Origin: Pseudomonas graminis
GTDB lineage: Bacteria > Pseudomonadota > Gammaproteobacteria > Pseudomonadales > Pseudomonadaceae
DNA length: 64,000 nucleotides
Direction of reading: 5' to 3'
NCBI RefSeq assembly: GCF_004364335.1
Contig: NZ_SOCR01000014.1
Coordinates: 106,049 to 170,048, forward strand
In this document: positions 60,139-64,000 of the stretch, piece by piece
How the letters are laid out: the number at the start of each line of letters is the position of its first letter
Numbering within the stretch: position 1 is the first letter of the stretch
The notes under the pieces: model-generated
The model's input: only the letters and a program-made list of their open reading frames with translations
Database searches by the model: none
What the model was told of the DNA's origin: nothing
Program-made: the position numbers and the translations under genes

Positions 60139-61152
60139 TCAGGCCGGCAATTGCCCCTGACCGCTTTCGATGATTTTTGCGAAGTTCATGACGTTCTCGA
60201 CGTACTTCGGATCGCCCACGCCGCCGGCATCCGCAGGGTTGCCTTTGTTGACCTTGTCCGGGCCGGAGTTGTAGGCGCGTAGCGCCGAGTTCCAGTCACC
60301 GAACGTAGCCTTTTGGTCACGCATGTACAGCGCGCCGGCCATGATGTTGTCGTGGGCGTTGTTGACGTCAGCGTTGCCGAGCTCTTTGGGGTTGTCTCGC
60401 TTGAGGGCGGCGAACGTGTCGGCGTTGACCTGCATCACGCCTGCATCGGTCTTGCCATTAACGTTGGTGGTGTCCTGGCCCAGTTGCCCGCGCGACTCGG
60501 CCCAGATCTGTCCGGCCAGAATGCTCGGCGGCACGCCGGTGGCATTGGACGCTTCCATGATGTCCTTGCGGTAGTCTTCCAGCTGTGGCGGCAAGTGCAA
60601 ATCGCCCGAACCGCTGAGGGACGTATCGTTGTTTACGGCACTGGCATTGGCAGCGGGCGCGGCGGCGGCCTGAGCAGCGCCAGCACCTTCGGCACCACCG
60701 CCGGCACCTTCCGCAGCGCCAGCCCCACCGCCACCGCCACCGCCACCGCCTGCACCCTCGGCCGCACCGCCGCCTCCCCCGCCGCCGCCGGTCACTGCGT
60801 TGTTCTGTGCTGCCGGATTGCCAGTTTGATTGGCGTTGTTCTGCATCAGCATCTGCATCAATTGAATGATCAATGCCATGAGCTGCTGCGCGATGCCGTT
60901 CTGGTCCGCGCCACCGGCGAGGGGGTTAGCGGCGTTGGTCGTCGAGTCCTGGTTTTCAGGCGATCCGAAGTTGACCTGGGACTGCCCGGCATGGGCAAAC
61001 AGAATCGAGCTTGCGTCGAGCGCCCCACCGGCGCCACCGCCACCGCCACCGCCCAGAGAGTTGCCCTGCCCGGGCTTGCCGCTCAGGGATGAAAAATCCG
61101 GGTGCGCGCCGGGATCGCTCAACGGCCGAATCTGGGAAATACCGATACTCAT
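60139..61152 (-). CDS. Harpin with lytic transglycosylase domain (HopP1-like)
   Basis: A 337-residue protein. The N-terminal two-thirds are harpin-like: acidic, glycine-rich, no cysteine, with runs such as GGGGGGGAGG and AEGAGGGGGGGGGAG (about 30-175). The C-terminal domain (about 195-335) is a soluble lytic transglycosylase: PSILAGQIWAESRGQLGQD with catalytic Glu, DAGVMQVNADTFAAL, and NSALRAYNSGPDKV. This combination is known for HopP1 of P. syringae, a T3SS helper that opens peptidoglycan. It lies 30 bp after the hrpK-like gene and has no own hrp box, so it is the second gene of that operon. Confidence 0.82.
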   Translation of the reverse strand: MSIGISQIRPLSDPGAHPDFSSLSGKPGQGNSLGGGGGGGAGGALDASSILFAHAGQSQVNFGSPENQDSTTNAANPLAGGADQNGIAQQLMALIIQLMQMLMQNNANQTGNPAAQNNAVTGGGGGGGGAAEGAGGGGGGGGGAGAAEGAGGGAEGAGAAQAAAAPAANASAVNNDTSLSGSGDLHLPPQLEDYRKDIMEASNATGVPPSILAGQIWAESRGQLGQDTTNVNGKTDAGVMQVNADTFAALKRDNPKELGNADVNNAHDNIMAGALYMRDQKATFGDWNSALRAYNSGPDKVNKGNPADAGGVGDPKYVENVMNFAKIIESGQGQLPA

Positions 61153-61182
61153 GGTCACTTACCTCTTTCGGGTCAGGAAACA

Positions 61183-63576
61183 TCAATGGGCTTTGGGGAT
61201 GCCGAACTGATCGAGGACCGGATCGACGTTGTGGTCGAAGGCCTTCTGGGCCTTGTGCTTCTTGACGGCTTCGATGATGGCGGAGATGCCGAAACCCAGG
61301 CTCATGGCGGCGTCGGCGATCCAGCCGATCACCGGAATCGAGGCACCAATGGCCGCACCGGCGGCCAGCCCTGCTGCCTCTCCCACGACCATGCCGGCAA
61401 CGCGACCGCCGACTTTCGCCGCCACCTCGCCCAGCCCTGCGCGCCCGGCGGATTTCGCCACGGCGTCGTAACCGGTCTTGGCCGCAGACAGACCGGACTT
61501 GGTGCTGTCGTAAATCGTCCTGGCGGCATCGGTTTTGTCGCCGCGGGCGAGCATGTCCGAGACCGAGGCAAAGCCTGCGACCGAGCGCAGCGCTGATGGC
61601 CCCATATTCGAGGCCACTTGAGCCGCCATCGACGGCGCATGGTCTTTATCGCCCTTGGCGTTTTCCAGCACCTTGCGACCGCTCTTGGTGTCCTCCAGAT
61701 GGTGGAAGGTCGAATCCACATAGCGCGATTGCTGGCTCTGCACGAAAGTGTCGGGCAGCACGCTGTCGTAGGCGGCCTTCTGCGCGTCGGCGCTCTGCAG
61801 CGCCTCTTCACCATCGGCTTTCTTCTGGTCGAGCAACTGCCGGACGGCGCCCCCTTCACTGAAGTTGCGCACGTACGAATCCTGAATCTTGCCCTGCAGA
61901 TCAGGTCGCTGACCGAGGACCTGCTGCGCGGTCGGCACGTTCGCGTTGTCGCCGAGCAGGTCTTTCTGCATCTGCAACTGCGCCGACAACCCGCCCAGGG
62001 CGCTGCTGTAATCGGCGTTTGGCTTGTCCTTTTTCGTAGCCTTGTCGGCCGTATTCAGGTCCGCTTGCAGGGCCTCGCCGCTGTTGACCTTTTGCATTTG
62101 CTCGGTGACGGCTTTCTGCAACGTTGGCGTGCTGGCGACCAACGCCTTCGACTGCTGCGGTATCTGTTTGTCGAGGAAGGCCTGCACGTCGGGATCGGCC
62201 TGCAGTTGGCCAATCTTCTCGTTCAGCGCATCTTCGGTCTTGCCGGTTTTGCGCAGGTCCTGGCCGGCGACGACGCTCTGCTGGGTCTGTTGCAGCTTGA
62301 TCATGACCGCGGCTTTCTGCTCGCCGCTGTAGGCGGACGGGTTGTCAAATACGTCCTTGCCCAGCTTGGAAATATCGACGTTGGCGACTGAGTTAAGGGT
62401 CGCGGCATCGCTGAGCACACTGGCAAATTCGCCGCCATTGGTGGGCGCCTGCTTGCTGATCCAGTCGCTGATGTTTTTGGCGCTGAACAGTTTGTCCGGG
62501 CTGTGGGCCGCGAGCGAACGACCGCTCAGGCCGCCCTGGTCGATCTGGGTGAGAAAGCCGGGTTGCGACCAGGTTTTCGCCGCCTGTTTCAACGGCCCGG
62601 CCAGCCCCGGGTTGTCGTTCTGAATGGCCTTGAGGCCGTCAGCGCTGGTCAGGCCATCGACCTTGGTTTTGCCGTCGGCGCCCAAGGCATGCTTGGGATC
62701 GGCGGCCTTGGTCAGGGGTTCGTTGGCACGCATCATCGCAGCACTGCGGACCATTTCCAGAGATTGCGGGTCAGCGTCCGGATGGTCTTTCTGGTAGCTG
62801 GCAATGTCCTTGTCCGCGCTGTCGGCGGCTTTTTGCATGTTCTTAGCGAAGGCCTTGAGGTCGCCGTCGGTGATCTTCCCGTCCGCTTTGCCGCCGTGCT
62901 TGCCGGTATCGACTGCCGTTTTCAGCGACGGGTTGGCGTTGATGAAGTCCATGGCCTTGGCCGCGTCCGGGCCCTTTTCAGCGGCCATGCGCGCGGCGGC
63001 GATGGGTCGGTTCAGCTCTTTGGCCGCCTGATCGCGTTGATCCGCTGGCAGGTTGGCGACAATTGGCGCCCAGCGCTCAAGCTCCTTGGGCGACGAATAT
63101 TTCGAGTCATCGAGGAACGCTGCTTCGGTGGCTTTGGGTTCTTCGGCTTTAGCGTCCTCGGCCGGTTTCGCCGCCTGAACCGGCGCTGCCGGGGCAGCGG
63201 CGTTCGCTTGGGCGACAGGCTGCGGATTGCCCATGGAAACGGCACCGGACGTGGGTGAGTTTTGCGCAGCGGCGTCGGGGGAGGATGAAGCGGTTTCGGG
63301 CGACGATTGTGCCTGGCCCTTGAACAGCTGCGTCAGCTGGCTCAGCAATGAAACCAGCTGTTGCTCAGTGCTTTGAGCCTTTCCCGAAGGGCTATTGCCA
63401 ACAAATGCACTGTTCGCCGGCAACTGCTGGGTCGAGGCGCCGAAGCGGATATTCGGATCGACGCCCCCCTTCTGTAACAGCGCCGGTTTGGCGTCGGTCA
63501 GCGGCGATCCCTCGGCGACATCCGCGCCGGCAGACTGAGGGGCAACGCCGTTGTAAGGAGTGCTTGAGATACGCAT
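61183..63576 (-). CDS. hrpK: HrpK-family type III secretion translocator/effector
   Basis: A 797-residue hydrophilic protein with no cysteines noted and an Ala/Pro/Lys-rich N-terminal third (1-160, secretion signal and linker). It has several EF-hand-like acidic loops (KADGKITDGDLKAFAKNMQK; Asp-rich) and a C-terminal hydrophobic segment (GLGEVAAKVGGRVAGMVVGE, then IPVIGWIADAAMSLGFGISA) that can insert in host membranes. The overall design and C-terminal segment fit HrpK1/HrpF-type translocators. The start at 63576 (MRISSTPYNG) lies 32 bp after an HrpL-type promoter. It heads a two-gene operon with the harpin. Confidence 0.75.
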   Translation of the reverse strand: MRISSTPYNGVAPQSAGADVAEGSPLTDAKPALLQKGGVDPNIRFGASTQQLPANSAFVGNSPSGKAQSTEQQLVSLLSQLTQLFKGQAQSSPETASSSPDAAAQNSPTSGAVSMGNPQPVAQANAAAPAAPVQAAKPAEDAKAEEPKATEAAFLDDSKYSSPKELERWAPIVANLPADQRDQAAKELNRPIAAARMAAEKGPDAAKAMDFINANPSLKTAVDTGKHGGKADGKITDGDLKAFAKNMQKAADSADKDIASYQKDHPDADPQSLEMVRSAAMMRANEPLTKAADPKHALGADGKTKVDGLTSADGLKAIQNDNPGLAGPLKQAAKTWSQPGFLTQIDQGGLSGRSLAAHSPDKLFSAKNISDWISKQAPTNGGEFASVLSDAATLNSVANVDISKLGKDVFDNPSAYSGEQKAAVMIKLQQTQQSVVAGQDLRKTGKTEDALNEKIGQLQADPDVQAFLDKQIPQQSKALVASTPTLQKAVTEQMQKVNSGEALQADLNTADKATKKDKPNADYSSALGGLSAQLQMQKDLLGDNANVPTAQQVLGQRPDLQGKIQDSYVRNFSEGGAVRQLLDQKKADGEEALQSADAQKAAYDSVLPDTFVQSQQSRYVDSTFHHLEDTKSGRKVLENAKGDKDHAPSMAAQVASNMGPSALRSVAGFASVSDMLARGDKTDAARTIYDSTKSGLSAAKTGYDAVAKSAGRAGLGEVAAKVGGRVAGMVVGEAAGLAAGAAIGASIPVIGWIADAAMSLGFGISAIIEAVKKHKAQKAFDHNVDPVLDQFGIPKAH

Positions 63577-63607
63577 GAGGTCGTCATCCGGGTATGGGGA
63601 TGGCAAC

Positions 63608-63635
63608 TGTGTGGCTGCTGCGCCGGGTCGGTTCC
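63608..63635 (-). promoter_or_regulatory. hrp box (HrpL sigma factor promoter)
   Basis: On the minus strand GGAACC (63630-63635), 15 bases, then CCACACA (63608-63614). This is a perfect match to the GGAACC-N15/16-CCACNNA consensus bound by the ECF sigma factor HrpL, positioned properly for the hrpK-like gene. Confidence 0.92.
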
Positions 63636-63708
63636 AGTAAATGTTGCAGTTTGTTTCTCAACTACCGAGCGGGCAGCCAGCCCCGCTGGATACACGCGAT
63701 GCTTTTTA

Positions 63709-64000
63709 GTGGGACCGGCTTCAGCCGGGAAGCGGCCTGTGTGAGCACCATCAATCCTGCGGCGTGACACTCGACGCTTTCCCGGCTAAAGCCAGTGCTA
63801 CAAGGACAGCGTCCAGTCCCATCATGTGAGCACGCCGCGTTCCCGTGGGACCGGCTTCAGCCGGGAAGAGGCCTGTGTGAGCACCATCAATCCTGCGGCG
63901 TAGCCCCCGACGCTTTCCCGGCTAAAGCCAGTCCTACAAGGACAGCGTCCAGTCCCATCATGTGAGCACGCCGCGTTCCTGTAGGACCGGCTTCAGCCGG
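63709..64000. repeat. 136-bp tandem repeat containing REP palindromes
   Basis: A unit beginning GTGGGACCGGCTTCAGCCGG starts at 63709, again at 63845 and again (as GTAGGACCGG) at 63981. Two full copies are nearly identical (including spacer GTGTGAGCACCATCAATCCT) and a third runs off the window. Each unit contains a REP pair. Confidence 0.92.

Noticed and set aside
60600..60800. Glycine-repeat DNA in the harpin gene as a CRISPR or satellite array
   Set aside because: The repeats are short GCC/CCG-type codon runs in frame for glycine and alanine, without spacers.

Overview
The window looks like chromosomal DNA of a fluorescent-type Pseudomonas. It carries many copies of the Pseudomonas REP/REPIN palindrome (GTAGGAGCGCGCTTGCCCGC and variants), an AprA-type protease operon with its own type I exporter, a nicotinate-catabolism cluster of the P. 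putida kind, and HrpK- and HopP1-like type III secretion genes behind an HrpL-type promoter. I saw no rRNA or tRNA genes, no CRISPR array and no intact insertion sequence. All identifications come from reading motifs and remembered family features; no searches were run.

Layout. 1-5.8 kb: a run of short genes on the minus strand (SUKH/SMI1-like, two GNAT acetyltransferases, DUF1851-like, SseB, several unknowns), three of them decayed, which resembles an orphan immunity-gene island. 5.8-7.6 kb: a LysR regulator divergent from an isochorismatase-family hydrolase. 7.6-11 kb: a single-domain response regulator and a 997-residue bacteriophytochrome with two kinase modules. 11.5-20.2 kb: LLM flavin oxidoreductase and Old Yellow Enzyme (overlapping pair), an atypical NRAMP-like transporter, SDR and MDR oxidoreductases, phosphatidylserine synthase and a TetR regulator. 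20.2-20.8 kb: a tandemly duplicated REP cluster.

20.8-31.5 kb: the nicotinate (vitamin B3) pathway. NicAB hydroxylates nicotinate, NicC makes 2,5-dihydroxypyridine, NicX opens the ring, NicD deformylates, NicF removes ammonia, NicT is the uptake transporter and NicR the MarR regulator. The maleate isomerase gene nicE, which I recall between nicD and nicF in P. putida, is absent and a REPIN sits at that junction. An exported nucleoside hydrolase follows nicT. 32.8-41.8 kb: aldo/keto reductase, the LigD/Ku end-joining pair, an MFS transporter, small genes, an exported esterase and a hemerythrin.

41.8-49.8 kb: an Rhs polymorphic-toxin island. A 1577-residue Rhs protein with an AT-rich C-terminal toxin tip overlaps its likely immunity gene and is followed by four more small genes. 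Copies of a short partly palindromic element (about AAAGGGGACGGACCCCTTT) punctuate these genes, often exactly at the stop codon, and GTGCGCAA palindromes flank the island on both sides. This is the best candidate here for an under-described system, a cassette-like toxin/immunity array.

49.9-60 kb: a bile-acid-symporter-family transporter, the aprA-inhibitor-aprDEF protease secretion operon, and a membrane protein/sorbosone-dehydrogenase-like lipoprotein pair. 60.1-63.6 kb: a two-gene T3SS operon (HrpK-family translocator, then a harpin with a lytic transglycosylase domain) behind a perfect hrp box. The window ends inside a 136-bp tandem repeat of a second REP type.
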